From an uncultured Bacilli bacterium (GTDB lineage: Bacteria > Bacillota_I > Bacilli_A > RF39 > UBA660): a DNA stretch of 31,686 nt. Position 1 is the first letter of the stretch, and each line of letters opens with the position of its first letter. Location: assembly GCA_948629335.1 (NCBI GenBank), contig CAPHZB010000011.1, forward strand, positions 1 through 31,686. The letters are read 5' to 3'. The notes beneath the pieces were generated by a model. The model did no database searches and was not told the DNA's origin. It was given only the letters and a program-made list of their open reading frames with translations. Of this stretch, positions 8,265 through 15,425 are shown in pieces. A program made the translations under genes and the position numbers.

Positions 8265-8513
8265 TTACTCTTTTACAACACTATAAATCTCTTGTAATTC
8301 AAGTCGATACTCTTGTTCTACATTTGGATATTTTTCATGGCCCACTTCACTTGCAAACATAGTAAGTGGTCGAATCCATAAGCTCATATCATCATATAAT
8401 CTTTGATAAACTACATATTTTTCTTTCGTCTCAGAATGTGTTGCAATAGCAATGACTAAATAATAATTTCCCTTGAAATGTTTATAAATTCGATTTACTT
8501 CTATTTCTTGCAT
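8265..8513 (-). CDS. DUF1653 domain protein
   Basis: An 82-residue soluble protein. Its core matches the DUF1653 pattern: IYKHFKGNYYLVIAIATHSE, then YVVYQRLYDD and LWIRPLTMF. The molecular function of the family is not established, to my knowledge. The gene lies 19 bases downstream of the yqeY-like gene with only a weak AGAAAGTGA ribosome binding site, and before the terminator at 8209-8234. It is probably the last gene of the rpsU unit. Confidence 0.88.
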   Translation of the reverse strand: MQEIEVNRIYKHFKGNYYLVIAIATHSETKEKYVVYQRLYDDMSLWIRPLTMFASEVGHEKYPNVEQEYRLELQEIYSVVKE

Positions 8514-8532
8514 ACAAAAATTTTCACTTTCT

Positions 8533-8973
8533 TTACTTCTGGATTTTTTCTCTTACAATTTTACTAACTGTACTCATATCTGCTTTTCCTTTTAGAAGTG
8601 GTGTTAGTTCTTTCATCACTTTTCCCATATCAGAGGGTGCACTTGGTTTTACCTCTTCAAATACCTTTTCTATTAATTGCATAACTTCTTGTTCTGATAA
8701 TGGTTCAGGCATGTATGTCTTTAATATATCTATTTCCTTGGTCGTTTGTTCGATTAAGTCTGTACGATTTCCCTTTTCAAATTCTAAAATGGATTCATTT
8801 CTTGTTTTGATTTGTTTCTCAATAATACCAATGACTTCCTCATCCGTTAATTCTCTTTTTGTATTTAACTCTTCCATTTGTATAGCTGATTTTACCATAC
8901 GAATAACAGATAATTTTAATTTATCTTGTGCCTTCATAGCTTCTTTTAAATCTTCTAATATTTGATTTCGCAT
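8533..8973 (-). CDS. GatB/YqeY domain protein
   Basis: A 146-residue all-helical protein of the YqeY family, related to the tail domain of the GatB amidotransferase subunit that contacts tRNA. Typical segments are KLSVIRMVKSAIQ, ELTDEEVIGIIEKQIKTRNESI, LKTYMPEPLSEQEV and MGKVMKELTPLLKGKADMSTVSKIVREKI. Whether it modulates tRNA amidation is unproven. The ATG at 8973 is preferred over an in-frame codon at 8994 because GGAGGAG lies five bases before it. It sits downstream of rpsU, a common pairing in Firmicutes. Confidence 0.93.
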   Translation of the reverse strand: MRNQILEDLKEAMKAQDKLKLSVIRMVKSAIQMEELNTKRELTDEEVIGIIEKQIKTRNESILEFEKGNRTDLIEQTTKEIDILKTYMPEPLSEQEVMQLIEKVFEEVKPSAPSDMGKVMKELTPLLKGKADMSTVSKIVREKIQK

Positions 8974-8990
8974 AATTCTCCTCCTTATAA

Positions 8991-9013
8991 TCAAAAGGAG
9001 TCATATGACTCCT
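8991..9013 (-). terminator. Palindromic hairpin at the end of rpsU (attenuator)
   Basis: An 18-base perfect palindrome (AGGAGTC ATAT GACTCCT, 8996-9013) overlaps the rpsU stop codon and is followed on the minus strand by TTTTGATT. The short T-run suggests partial termination, letting rpsU be made in excess of yqeY. Confidence 0.6.
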
Positions 9014-9206
9014 AATATCTTTCGCGATTTCTTTTTCTAACGTTTTTTGTATTTTCTTTTTTCTCTAGTCTTCTTTTAGCACCAGGTTTTAGATATCCGT
9101 CCATTCTTTCACGAACTTTTTTTGAGGAACCATCTTTTGCATTTCTTTGTTTCAATGTTCTTAAGGCACCATCTACATTTCCGTTTTTAACAACTACTGT
9201 AGCCAT
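9012..9206 (-). CDS. rpsU: 30S ribosomal protein S21
   Basis: A small basic ribosomal protein of the 30S platform, near the 3' end of 16S rRNA. The 64-residue protein starts ATVVVKNGNVDGALRTLKQ and ends in a Lys/Arg-rich helix (PGAKRRLEKKENTKNVRKRN), the usual S21 layout. The ATG at 9206 has GAAGGGAGGGATTA upstream. An in-frame extension to 9269 is ignored, since it would cover the promoter. It is the first gene of the rpsU, yqeY-like, DUF1653 unit. Confidence 0.95.
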   Translation of the reverse strand: MATVVVKNGNVDGALRTLKQRNAKDGSSKKVRERMDGYLKPGAKRRLEKKENTKNVRKRNRERY

Positions 9207-9236
9207 CGATAATCCCTCCCTTCTAATACTGTAAGT

Positions 9237-9265
9237 ATTATAGCATTGATTTCCCCCGATTACAA
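9237..9265 (-). promoter_or_regulatory. Promoter of rpsU
   Basis: On the minus strand TTGTAA (9260-9265) and a perfect TATAAT (9237-9242) are spaced by 17 bases. The -10 lies about 30 bases upstream of the rpsU start codon. Confidence 0.8.
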
Positions 9266-9269
9266 GCAA

Positions 9270-9485
9270 ATTGTCCGAAATTTATACGAATTCTTGACAA
9301 ATTTTGCGCTTTTGAAAATTTATTTTTTTGGTAAAAACATATTTTTAGAAAATGAGAATGTTATAAAAACACAAACCTTGGAATATATACTAAAAGCAGT
9401 TAAGTATCCCTCCTATAAAATTTTCATATTTACATAAATTCTTGTAACTCTTCTAAAAATTTACTACAAAATAAAAAGCACCTTC
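9270..9485. other. Intergenic host/prophage junction region
   Basis: Very AT-rich and without a convincing gene. It lies between the rpsU promoter and the terminator of the double-glycine peptide. A strong ribosome-binding-site-like AGGAGGG occurs on the minus strand at about 9407-9413, but no usable start codon or open frame follows. It may be the remains of a gene. A prophage attachment site might lie here or just to the right, but the other prophage end is outside the window, so no repeat can be compared. Confidence 0.35.
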
Positions 9486-9513
9486 AAAAAAAGGTAGCTT
9501 TCTACCTTTTTTT
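9486..9513. terminator. Terminator (usable in both directions) after the double-glycine peptide gene
   Basis: A-run, AAGGTAG, four-base loop CTTT, CTACCTT, T-run (9486-9497 paired with 9502-9513). It overlaps the stop codon of the small peptide gene and is symmetrical, so it can terminate from either side. Confidence 0.75.
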
Positions 9514-9676
9514 AACACCACTTTTTCGTTTGCGCTCTTCGAATCGCTGACCCTGTATTTCTTCCTAAATCAAATAAGAAAGATGCAGCTTTCACAATTG
9601 CATTAATGATAGAGGAAATGGAACTCGTTGCTCCTCCTCTAATTTGTTTTTGTTCTCTACTTGTTATTTGTTGCAC
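9512..9676 (-). CDS. Candidate bacteriocin or signal peptide precursor with double-glycine leader
   Basis: A predicted 54-residue peptide. Its first 15 residues (MQQITSREQKQIRGG) fit the class II double-glycine leader pattern: hydrophobic at -12, Thr at -11, Glu at -8, Ile at -4 and Gly-Gly at -2/-1. The usual Leu at -7 is Gln here. Cleavage would release 39 residues: a Ser-rich start, an amphipathic helix (SIINAIVKAASFLFDLG), a GxxxG motif (GRNTG) and a basic tail ending KKWC. The GTG start at 9676 has only GAGG eight bases upstream. The frame stays open to a TTG at 9748, so the true start is uncertain. No C39-peptidase transporter or immunity gene is visible nearby. It overlaps the terminator at its end. 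Function is inferred from the leader only. Confidence 0.5.
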   Translation of the reverse strand: MQQITSREQKQIRGGATSSISSIINAIVKAASFLFDLGRNTGSAIRRAQTKKWC

Positions 9677-9734
9677 GAAAGTGGCCTCAGAAATCCATAA
9701 TAACCACAAACATATAACAAAGATAAAAATTGAT

Positions 9735-10208
9735 ATGTGTAAATGCAAATATTTAAGACAAAGGAAGAGACAAAATCAATATTATGGCTATTGTACTATA
9801 TATAGGAAAGAGGTTCCACTTTTTTGTAAAGAATGTAACAAAATAGAATATAAAGAAAAAAAGTCACTCAGATCACGCACAAGCAAACAAGCTAAGAGGG
9901 AAAAAGAAAGATTTAGTATCATCTATTCTGATTTAACTAAATGCTGTATATGTGGTTCAACAGTAGGTGTAGAAAAGAATGAAATTTTTGAAGGTGCTTA
10001 TAGGCAAACTTCTATTGATTATGGAATGGTTGCTCCTATGTGCTATAAAGAAACATGCCATAAAAGATTCCATAATGACATTATGTTTAACTTATTTTTT
10101 AAGGTTATGTTTCAAACCGAATTTATGAAAACACATTCAAAAGAAGAATTTATATCAATTTTCAAACAGGATTACATCTATAAATTAGAGCAAAAAAAAA
10201 GAAACTAA
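9735..10208 (+). CDS. Phage HNH-like (DUF968-type) putative recombination nuclease
   Basis: A 157-residue protein on the plus strand, opposite to nearly everything else. The N-terminus has cysteine clusters (MCKCKYL, YGYC, FCKEC) that may bind zinc. The C-terminal half has CCICGS, NEIFEG, SIDYGMVAPMC and ETCHKRFHND, the spacing of DUF968/HNH-like proteins. These phage proteins include nucleases of the Rap/Ref type used in recombination, though activity here is unproven. The ATG at 9735 is preferred to an in-frame codon at 9606, which overlaps the antisense peptide gene. The ribosome binding site is weak (AAAGA). It converges with the lysis cassette and shares a terminator with it. Confidence 0.65.
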   Translation: MCKCKYLRQRKRQNQYYGYCTIYRKEVPLFCKECNKIEYKEKKSLRSRTSKQAKREKERFSIIYSDLTKCCICGSTVGVEKNEIFEGAYRQTSIDYGMVAPMCYKETCHKRFHNDIMFNLFFKVMFQTEFMKTHSKEEFISIFKQDYIYKLEQKKRN

Positions 10209-10230
10209 CCAATCAAGGCTAGTTCTTTTA
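10197..10230. terminator. Bidirectional terminator between converging genes
   Basis: Plus-strand AAAGAAACTAaCC, loop AATCAA, GGcTAGTTCTTTT forms a stem with one mismatch and one bulge, with T-runs on both strands. It lies between the plus-strand HNH-like gene and the minus-strand gene ending at 10235. Confidence 0.6.
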
Positions 10231-10234
10231 ATAT

Positions 10235-10384
10235 TTATAATATTCCTGCATTTTCAATCAACAATAAATAATGATTGTTTATTAATAACTCAACTACATC
10301 ATTATATTTTTGAATGCTAATTGTTTCTATATCGTCCATCCAAACTCTCAAAAAAGATATAGCTTCTTTATGATTTAAAACCAT
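10235..10384 (-). CDS. Small protein after the endolysin, unknown function
   Basis: A 49-residue protein, MVLNHKEAISFLRVWMDD at the start, with an alternating hydrophobic helix pattern and no transmembrane segment. I do not recognise the family. The ATG at 10384 has a strong GGGGGAGGG site seven bases upstream, supporting real translation. An in-frame extension to 10468 lacks such a signal and would run back over the endolysin end. It is the last minus-strand gene of the late region. Confidence 0.55.
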   Translation of the reverse strand: MVLNHKEAISFLRVWMDDIETISIQKYNDVVELLINNHYLLLIENAGIL

Positions 10385-10452
10385 GCTATCCCTCCCCCTC
10401 GAGGTTGATATATTAACATGATTTATTGTCATTATTTGTCGATTTATAGTTA

Positions 10453-11283
10453 TTATTTTATATAACATTCAATAGCATCAATTTCTTTTCCAAGAATACC
10501 TGCAAAACATGCGGGATTGTTAATGTCATACTTCCCACTTACCCACTCTAACCATACACCATTTTTTAAGTGTACTCGGTATGTTGCATCTCCATACTGC
10601 GACCAAATGGCTATACCATCGATAGGTTTTCCTTTTATTCCAACATAGTTGTTGTCTCCATCTTCAAAACCACCATCGATAACCTCATCTAGCCACTCAC
10701 CATTTAGAACATGTGCCCTGATTTTAGTAATACCTCCACCATGTGTAATAAGTTGAAATCCACCAATGGAATTGCCAATATTCCCTGCTTGATCCGTTGT
10801 ATCTTTTACCTTAGGTAACCAACATTTTTTAATATTGTCCCATACACGATATTCACAAGATATTTTATTAGTACCAGAACTTGGGAAATCAGAATCCAAA
10901 AATGGTGTTGGGTCAATACGTTTGTTATCTTTTCGAACTTCAAAATGTAAATGCGCACCGTAGGAATTACCTGTGTTACCCATATACCCGATTGCTTGTC
11001 CTTTAGTAACAGTTTGTCCTTCGGCTACATAAACCTCTTTTAAATGCGCGTAAATCGTAGAATAACCGTTCGCATGTTCAATCTTAACACAATTGCCATA
11101 GGAAGCATTTCCAGTACTTCCTTTTACATTCTTGTGTCCTGTTTGAACCCATGTTACTTTACCATCACTATGGGAAAGAATATAATCTGTTTGACTTTTG
11201 TATTTCACTAAATCAACTGCTATATGTGATTTTGAATAACCTTGTGTGATTTGGATATCACCTGTTTTTAAAAGTCTACTCAT
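10453..11283 (-). CDS. Endolysin: M23 (LytM-type) peptidase with C-terminal wall-binding repeats
   Basis: A peptidoglycan endopeptidase for host lysis, 276 residues. The M23 domain spans about 10-130: zinc ligands His20 and Asp24 (SHIAVD) and His113 (HLHF), with catalytic His80 (YAHL) and His111. From about residue 140 come aromatic repeats with NYVGIKGKPIDGIAI and CFAGILGKEIDAIEC motifs, like the Clostridium-type wall-binding repeats found in many Firmicutes lysins. There is no signal peptide, as expected for a holin-released enzyme. It follows the holin by two bases, forming the lysis cassette. Confidence 0.92.
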   Translation of the reverse strand: MSRLLKTGDIQITQGYSKSHIAVDLVKYKSQTDYILSHSDGKVTWVQTGHKNVKGSTGNASYGNCVKIEHANGYSTIYAHLKEVYVAEGQTVTKGQAIGYMGNTGNSYGAHLHFEVRKDNKRIDPTPFLDSDFPSSGTNKISCEYRVWDNIKKCWLPKVKDTTDQAGNIGNSIGGFQLITHGGGITKIRAHVLNGEWLDEVIDGGFEDGDNNYVGIKGKPIDGIAIWSQYGDATYRVHLKNGVWLEWVSGKYDINNPACFAGILGKEIDAIECYIK

Positions 11284-11285
11284 AA

Positions 11286-11633
11286 CTACACCTCTTCTTC
11301 TACTTTTAAAATCTTCTTAAATTTATCAAAACAATCAATTGCATATTTTTTATAGGCTGTAAGAGTCGTTAAAACGATTTCTAGGACGGTTATTAAGTCT
11401 GTAGGTATATTTATATTAACTCGCTTTAAAACGATTGGTACAAGCTCCAAAGTAAGGCAGAAGAGCATTGTGCAAACGACTATTGTAATAGCCTTACCTA
11501 TTCCCTTAAATAATTTTTTCCTACTAAACTTTTGTGTCTTATTCGCGATAACTACACCTAGCATTGTATTTACTGCTATCATTATACCTAGAATACCTAA
11601 CATATAAAATACTGTAATAAGATTATCTATCAT
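11286..11633 (-). CDS. Phage holin
   Basis: A 115-residue membrane protein: hydrophobic segments at roughly 4-30, 46-70 and a weaker third, then a charged C-terminal tail (KILKVEEEV). This is the holin layout, which forms lesions that let the endolysin reach the wall. The position directly upstream of the endolysin and after an XhlA-like gene supports the call. The ATG at 11633 follows AGGTGGAG; an in-frame GTG at 11642 is within that site and is less likely the start. Confidence 0.85.
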   Translation of the reverse strand: MIDNLITVFYMLGILGIMIAVNTMLGVVIANKTQKFSRKKLFKGIGKAITIVVCTMLFCLTLELVPIVLKRVNINIPTDLITVLEIVLTTLTAYKKYAIDCFDKFKKILKVEEEV

Positions 11634-11642
11634 AAACTCCAC

Positions 11643-11939
11643 CTACTTTAAACCCAATTTGATGGCTAAAAATGTGATAATAGCTCCAATAATGCCACCT
11701 ACCAAATAACCCCATATTGAATCCATTCTTTTACCAGGTTTCTCTTTAATTTCCTTCAAGTCACCTTTCATCTCTGTAACATCACTTTCTATCTTATCAA
11801 CTTTATCATTTGTTTTTGTTAAAGCTACGTATACATTTGATAGTTCTTTTATTTGTTCATCATGTTCATCAAGTCTGTGTGTATTTGATTTAGAACGTTG
11901 CTCTGTCTCTAGAATCTTTTCTATATATTTATCTTCCAT
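11643..11939 (-). CDS. XhlA-like hemolysin family lysis accessory protein
   Basis: A 98-residue protein with a long hydrophilic coiled coil (residues 1-70: HRLDEHDEQIKELSN, KVDKIESDVTEMKGDLKEI) and one C-terminal transmembrane helix (GYLVGGIIGAIITFLAIKLG). This is the XhlA layout, a membrane-associated protein that works with the holin in PBSX-type lysis. An AAGGTGATAAG site precedes the ATG. Confidence 0.82.
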   Translation of the reverse strand: MEDKYIEKILETEQRSKSNTHRLDEHDEQIKELSNVYVALTKTNDKVDKIESDVTEMKGDLKEIKEKPGKRMDSIWGYLVGGIIGAIITFLAIKLGLK

Positions 11940-11948
11940 CTTATCACC

Positions 11949-12059
11949 TTACTCTTCAAGGTATTGTTCCATATCTGGATACTTTGCAACAACTTCTTCT
12001 TTAGTTAATCTCCCTGTTGCAACTTGTATTTTTAAATACCTAATTAATTTTTCATTCAT
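11949..12059 (-). CDS. XkdX-like small phage protein
   Basis: A 36-residue peptide beginning MNEKLIRYLKIQVATGRLTK and ending YPDMEQYLEE. It has the charge pattern and position (after tail fibres, before XhlA and holin) of the XkdX family found in PBSX-like phages, whose role is unknown. TAGGAGTGATAA lies upstream of the ATG at 12059. Confidence 0.65.
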   Translation of the reverse strand: MNEKLIRYLKIQVATGRLTKEEVVAKYPDMEQYLEE

Positions 12060-12071
12060 AAATTATCACTC

Positions 12072-12362
12072 CTAAAATCCTAGTAACATATTTACTGTAT
12101 CTTCTAATGCTGATATTCTGTCTTCTTGACTAAAATATTCTCTATAGTTTTCATTTTCATAGAAACCTTTTTCTTCTGTATAACAATATTTTTCTGCTTT
12201 TACGTTTTCGGGTACTTCTAATACCTCATAAACATTTATTTTTTCATCTGGACCATAAGCAATATTATATCCATCTACCTTAATATTTCTATGTTCTGTA
12301 TCAAGTTCATAAGTATTTGATATTTCTATAATTGCGTTTTTTTCGTTTGTTAATATATACAT
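12072..12362 (-). CDS. Small phage tail-region protein
   Basis: A 96-residue protein of the kind often found between tail fibre and XkdX genes: an N-terminal beta-rich part (MYILTNEKNAIIEIS), a tyrosine-rich middle (KYCYTEEKGFYENENYREYF) and a C-terminal helix (QEDRISALEDTVNMLL) likely to form a coiled coil. I infer a structural or assembly role from position only. An AGAAGGAGTGAG site precedes the ATG. Confidence 0.7.
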   Translation of the reverse strand: MYILTNEKNAIIEISNTYELDTEHRNIKVDGYNIAYGPDEKINVYEVLEVPENVKAEKYCYTEEKGFYENENYREYFSQEDRISALEDTVNMLLGF

Positions 12363-12377
12363 TTTCTCACTCCTTCT

Positions 12378-13667
12378 TTATACATCTGGAACATAGACCT
12401 TTACAATTTGGCCACTCGTTCCTTTTATTTTGGCTACACCAATGATTGTATCTTCTAAAGAATCAACTGTTTTCACTGCGTTATATGTTGCATGTGCTAT
12501 ACCATACAAATACTCAAGACTACCAAAATTATATGCAATGAAAACTTTACCTAACGACAATGCTGTCGCAACTGGAATCTTTCCTACTAAAGAACCCAAT
12601 ATTGTATCTTCATATGCTGTAATATTTGTTTCATCTATCGTACAAACTAGTCCATTGCAATTACTTCCAGTTGAATAAATCACAAATATTTTGTTGGGGG
12701 ATATCATTACTGCTGACAGACCTCCACTTATATATTTATCAGATTCTAGTAGTATATCAGTCCCTGGTATAATGTTTGTTTCATCAATTGTACAAATTGT
12801 ACTGTATAATTTTCCACCAGAAGTATACACAAACAATACTTTGTCTATTGACAGTGCCATAGTTACTGTTATATCTCCACAAGTAGAAAACGAAATTAAC
12901 CTTGTATCTACTCCTTTTGTAATATTTGTTCCATCAATCGTACATACTAAACCGCTTGGAAATAAATCACCACTACCATACATATGCGCAATAAATACTT
13001 TATTTGGGGATAATGCTGTAGTTGACAGATTATTTGCTGAAACTAATTTAGAACTCAACTTTGTATTTTTCCCTTTTGAAATAGCCGTTCCAGAGATTGT
13101 ACAGACAAAACCATATAAAAGTTCATCTTCTCCGTAATTATATGTTATAAATATCTTCTCCGAAGATAAAGCTACTGCAGAAAATGAGGTTTTATATAAG
13201 TTTGTTGATAATATTAATGTAGTCCCTGTTTCTTTGGTGATGGTTGTCTCTTCTATTGTACAAATTGCTCCTATCAAAGTGTTATTATTAGTACCACCTT
13301 CGTGTACTACAAACACCTTGTTTGAAGATAAAGCTACTACTGATATTATTAATCCTGAATAAGAAGCATAATCTAATAATAACTCTGTTCCTTTTGTAAT
13401 AATATTATTATCTATTTTACAAACTAAGCCATATAAAAGATTGTGCTCGCCATCTGCGTGTGCTATAAATATCTTATTTGAAGACAATGCTACAGCTGAT
13501 ATACTTTTTCCTGAATACATAGATGTACTCAATTGCGTACTAACACTACTATCATTCACAAACTTCACAAAATCCCCTGCATTCACATTTCCATCACTTG
13601 CGACAACGTATTCTTCTATTAACCCGTTGATTTTGCTTCCACCACCAACATTCAATCTACCCAACAT
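12378..13667 (-). CDS. Tail fibre or receptor-binding protein with seven propeller-like repeats
   Basis: A 429-residue protein. After an N-terminal attachment segment (MLGRLNVGGGSKINGLIEEY) it has seven repeats of about 48-52 residues. Each has an ALSxxKVFIAY-type strand, then GLVCTIDxTNITKGxDTxL. The repeat count and strand pattern suggest a seven-bladed beta-propeller, a fold often used for carbohydrate binding. The C-terminus (IIGVAKIKGTSGQIVKVYVPDV) resembles the last domain of other phage tail-tip proteins. It overlaps the upstream gene by 11 bases, with TAGGAGGTACG inside that gene as the ribosome binding site. A host-surface recognition role is inferred. Confidence 0.7.
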   Translation of the reverse strand: MLGRLNVGGGSKINGLIEEYVVASDGNVNAGDFVKFVNDSSVSTQLSTSMYSGKSISAVALSSNKIFIAHADGEHNLLYGLVCKIDNNIITKGTELLLDYASYSGLIISVVALSSNKVFVVHEGGTNNNTLIGAICTIEETTITKETGTTLILSTNLYKTSFSAVALSSEKIFITYNYGEDELLYGFVCTISGTAISKGKNTKLSSKLVSANNLSTTALSPNKVFIAHMYGSGDLFPSGLVCTIDGTNITKGVDTRLISFSTCGDITVTMALSIDKVLFVYTSGGKLYSTICTIDETNIIPGTDILLESDKYISGGLSAVMISPNKIFVIYSTGSNCNGLVCTIDETNITAYEDTILGSLVGKIPVATALSLGKVFIAYNFGSLEYLYGIAHATYNAVKTVDSLEDTIIGVAKIKGTSGQIVKVYVPDV

Positions 13668-14121
13668 TTTCCGTACCTCCTAGAACCATATTTGCTAGCT
13701 GATACTTAAATGTTATATCTATATTTTCAGATGGCAAATCACTTGTATAAATTTTGAACCCACCATCATATGATTTTGTATAACCATTACCAAGTTTTTC
13801 CTGATTTACTAAATCCATAACGCCATCGACAGAAACATTTTCTGTTATATCTTCTCTTGTAACATTGTATTCATATAAATTCGTTGTTTCATTTAATACC
13901 CAGTTTTCGACTAGTAAAGTTGTTTCAAAACTGAATAATTGATTATTATAGATACCGTCTTCAATATTATTCATTATTGATGCTTTTACGAATGTACCCT
14001 CTTTAGCAACTTCACCTTGTTTTTGAGTTAACAAATAATATTCTGAATTTTTTTCTTTTTCAATTTTGTATCTGTTTGGAAATTCAACTACTCTATCTTC
14101 CCATTTCGTTTTTACATACAT
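13657..14121 (-). CDS. Tail fibre-like protein, shares an N-terminal domain with its neighbour
   Basis: A 154-residue protein. Residues 1-60 (VKTKWEDRVVEFPNRYK, then GEVAKEGTFVKASIMNNIEDGI) align with the start of the protein encoded at 14154-15425 (IKTIWKDRKVEYPHRYK, then GEVEEEGTKVTAERMNNIEEAI). The two therefore share a baseplate-attachment module. The rest, about 90 residues, is beta-rich and unlike the neighbour. It may carry a distinct binding domain or a chaperone-like function. It lies between two larger fibre genes. Confidence 0.7.
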   Translation of the reverse strand: MYVKTKWEDRVVEFPNRYKIEKEKNSEYYLLTQKQGEVAKEGTFVKASIMNNIEDGIYNNQLFSFETTLLVENWVLNETTNLYEYNVTREDITENVSVDGVMDLVNQEKLGNGYTKSYDGGFKIYTSDLPSENIDITFKYQLANMVLGGTENVG

Positions 14122-14153
14122 ACTATCAAAACACCTTTCTAATCCGCATATAT

Positions 14154-15425
14154 TTACTTATTTCTAAGAATTCGTGCACCATATGTTGCATGAGTAGCAG
14201 AAGAAACATTATCGACGTGCCAAAACCACATACCAGCATACGAACTATTACTATTGTGCCCACCTACTAGTGCTATTCGATTTCCAGAATTTTGATAATA
14301 AAAATCACAAATATTAGTATCACTACTACCTGATGTTTCAACAGCTAAAGCTACTAAAGGATTTCCAGAATCATATCCTAATTTAGAAACATATCCATTA
14401 GCACTAGCATTCGTGTATCCAACCGCTTTATAACCACCGCTAAATGTATCTACAGCATACATACTAGTGTCATAACATATATAAGCCACTCGATCAGATA
14501 GATTTATACCATCTACAAATTGCCAAGCGTTACCAAATATATCTTCTATGCCCCGATAAATAACTGATGTATTATCAGTACCATCTGCGCTTCCTGACTT
14601 CATACCTAATAAATCACAACCACCACTAATAGCAGATGAACTATGAGATTTACTAGTATATCCTGGGCCTAATTTAGATTGGCAATTAAAATCAGCATAT
14701 TCTACTAAATAAAGCATTTGCAATATGAAGTAATGCCAATCCATTTGTCCAAATCCATCACCTAAATTTCTAGCGTATGTTCTAAAGTTTGTTATTGTAG
14801 TATTTGTAAGTGGAGCATAACCACTTCTGCTATAAACTCTAGAACTAGAACCTGACATAGTATATCGTCCTACTGAGAAAGCTTCACTTTTAATAAAACC
14901 ATCTAACTTATTCCTAGAAATTAAAATATATTCATATTCACTGTCCCTATATCTTCTCCAATAAAACTCAGGTATTCTAGTGAGAACTTCACCATTAGTT
15001 CCATCAAATCTAAAATTAGGGTCACCATAATATGCAATTGTTTGTTGAGCAGTAATATCGTAATTGTAAGTTATAATATCACTCCACGGATAAATTTCAT
15101 CAAAATCATTTCTTACAGGAGTTGTTCCTATTTGTGCATTAGCTACAAGTCCAACAGCGTCTTCAATTCTCTCCCAAGTTGATGATGAAGTTTCAAGAGA
15201 ACGTCTAACACCATAAACTTTATTTAAACTGTCATTGTAAACCTTATAAAGATAGTCAATTGCTTCTTCGATATTATTCATTCGTTCAGCAGTAACCTTT
15301 GTTCCCTCTTCTTCTACTTCTCCTGGGTCTTTTGTAAGTATCAACACATTTCCGTTCTGGTCTTTGTACCTGTGAGGATACTCTACCTTTCTATCTTTCC
15401 ATATTGTTTTTATATAATTTTTCAT
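14154..15425 (-). CDS. Tail fibre with C-terminal C-type-lectin-like domain
   Basis: A 423-residue protein. The N-terminal 55 residues are the attachment module shared with the gene at 13657-14121. A middle region (about 60-190) leads into a C-terminal domain with WHYFILQMLYLVEYA, GIEDIFGNAWQFVDG and a terminal block GNRIALVGG, SSYAGMWFWHVDN, YGARIL. That pattern fits the formylglycine-generating-enzyme-like lectin fold used by phage receptor-binding proteins, including targets of diversity-generating retroelements. No reverse transcriptase or template repeat is in the window. It overlaps the upstream gene by four bases. Confidence 0.75.
   Translation of the reverse strand: MKNYIKTIWKDRKVEYPHRYKDQNGNVLILTKDPGEVEEEGTKVTAERMNNIEEAIDYLYKVYNDSLNKVYGVRRSLETSSSTWERIEDAVGLVANAQIGTTPVRNDFDEIYPWSDIITYNYDITAQQTIAYYGDPNFRFDGTNGEVLTRIPEFYWRRYRDSEYEYILISRNKLDGFIKSEAFSVGRYTMSGSSSRVYSRSGYAPLTNTTITNFRTYARNLGDGFGQMDWHYFILQMLYLVEYADFNCQSKLGPGYTSKSHSSSAISGGCDLLGMKSGSADGTDNTSVIYRGIEDIFGNAWQFVDGINLSDRVAYICYDTSMYAVDTFSGGYKAVGYTNASANGYVSKLGYDSGNPLVALAVETSGSSDTNICDFYYQNSGNRIALVGGHNSNSSYAGMWFWHVDNVSSATHATYGARILRNK

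Noticed and set aside
9405..9416. Strong ribosome-binding-site-like AGGAGGG on the minus strand
   Set aside because: No start codon at suitable spacing and stops follow soon in the frames, so no gene is called.
9246..9437. 63-codon plus-strand frame near rpsU
   Set aside because: Overlaps the rpsU promoter on the other strand, is extremely AT-rich and has no ribosome binding site.
9677..9748. N-terminal extension of the double-glycine peptide from a TTG codon
   Set aside because: It would add a 24-residue hydrophobic stretch before the leader, unlike GG leaders, and overlaps the start of the divergent gene. Kept only as an uncertainty about the start.
14154..15425. A complete diversity-generating retroelement
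   Set aside because: Only a possible target protein is present. No reverse transcriptase, accessory gene or template repeat was seen in the window.
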